Source: an uncultured Pseudomonadota bacterium (GTDB lineage: Bacteria > Myxococcota_A > UBA9042 > CAIXZC01). From it: 7,204 nucleotides of DNA. How positions within the stretch are numbered: position 1 is the first letter of the stretch; each line of letters starts with the position of its first letter. The stretch is taken from contig CALGBT010000895.1 in NCBI GenBank assembly GCA_937884235.1, forward strand, positions 1 to 7,204, read 5' to 3'. Position numbers and translations under genes: made by a program. The notes under the pieces are model-generated. The model was not told the DNA's origin. It worked only from the letters and a program-made list of their open reading frames with translations, and did not search any database. Below, piece by piece: positions 7,196 through 7,204 of this stretch.

Positions 7196-7204
7196 TGCGA
7201 TTGG
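7195..7204 (+). CDS. Start of a downstream gene, cut by the window edge
   Basis: Only the first codons (MRL, or MMRL if the ATG at 7192 is used) are present. GGGGAGG at 7181-7187 is spaced seven bases from the ATG at 7195, better than the four bases to 7192. Either start overlaps the ATPase stop codon (ATGATG), a layout that indicates translational coupling. By context it should be a binding protein or permease of the same importer, but no sequence is available to test that. Confidence 0.5.

Overview
The window is GC-rich and reads as an ordinary chromosomal stretch from a Gram-negative bacterium, most likely of the deltaproteobacterial/Myxococcota (including Bradymonadales-like) kind. Three features suggest this: a lipoprotein built on repeated CGxxGCGGSCGxC units, which I associate with secreted proteins of that group; a secreted FG-GAP/ASPIC-UnbV protein; and a B12-binding-type radical SAM protein fused to DUF2344. 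The taxonomic call is an inference from gene content, not from a marker gene.

Layout. (1) Positions 1-1950 (+) hold the 3' part of a large FG-GAP/VCBS beta-propeller protein ending in an ASPIC/UnbV (CRTAC1-like) domain; its true start lies upstream. (2) Positions 1951-2072 are a convergent gap holding four copies of a 22-bp tandem repeat (1979-2066), bracketed by a 10-bp inverted repeat (1952-1961 and 2080-2089). (3) Positions 2073-3380 (-) encode a very cysteine-rich predicted lipoprotein with its own candidate promoter and a strong ribosome binding site. (4) Positions 3464-5959 (-) encode an 831-residue radical SAM/DUF2344 fusion that I start at a TTG codon with an excellent GGAGG site. (5) Positions 5960-6103 are a divergent promoter region with a good sigma-70-like promoter for the rightward gene. 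(6) Positions 6104-7195 (+) encode a MalK/UgpC-type ABC transporter ATPase, followed without a gap by the first codons of a downstream gene that runs off the window.

How the genes relate. The ABC ATPase begins a rightward, probably translationally coupled operon, expected to supply the permeases and binding protein of a solute (often sugar-type) importer. The radical SAM gene and the lipoprotein gene share a strand and are 83 bp apart, but nothing links them functionally and each has a candidate promoter. The FG-GAP protein and the Cys-rich lipoprotein both look like envelope or surface proteins and converge on the repeat-bearing gap. I found no CRISPR array, RNA gene, transposase, phage gene or defence system. 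I do not see a convincing new system; the points most worth a second look are the repeat-filled convergent gap, the 62-cysteine mature lipoprotein and the uncharacterised N-terminal domain of the FG-GAP protein.
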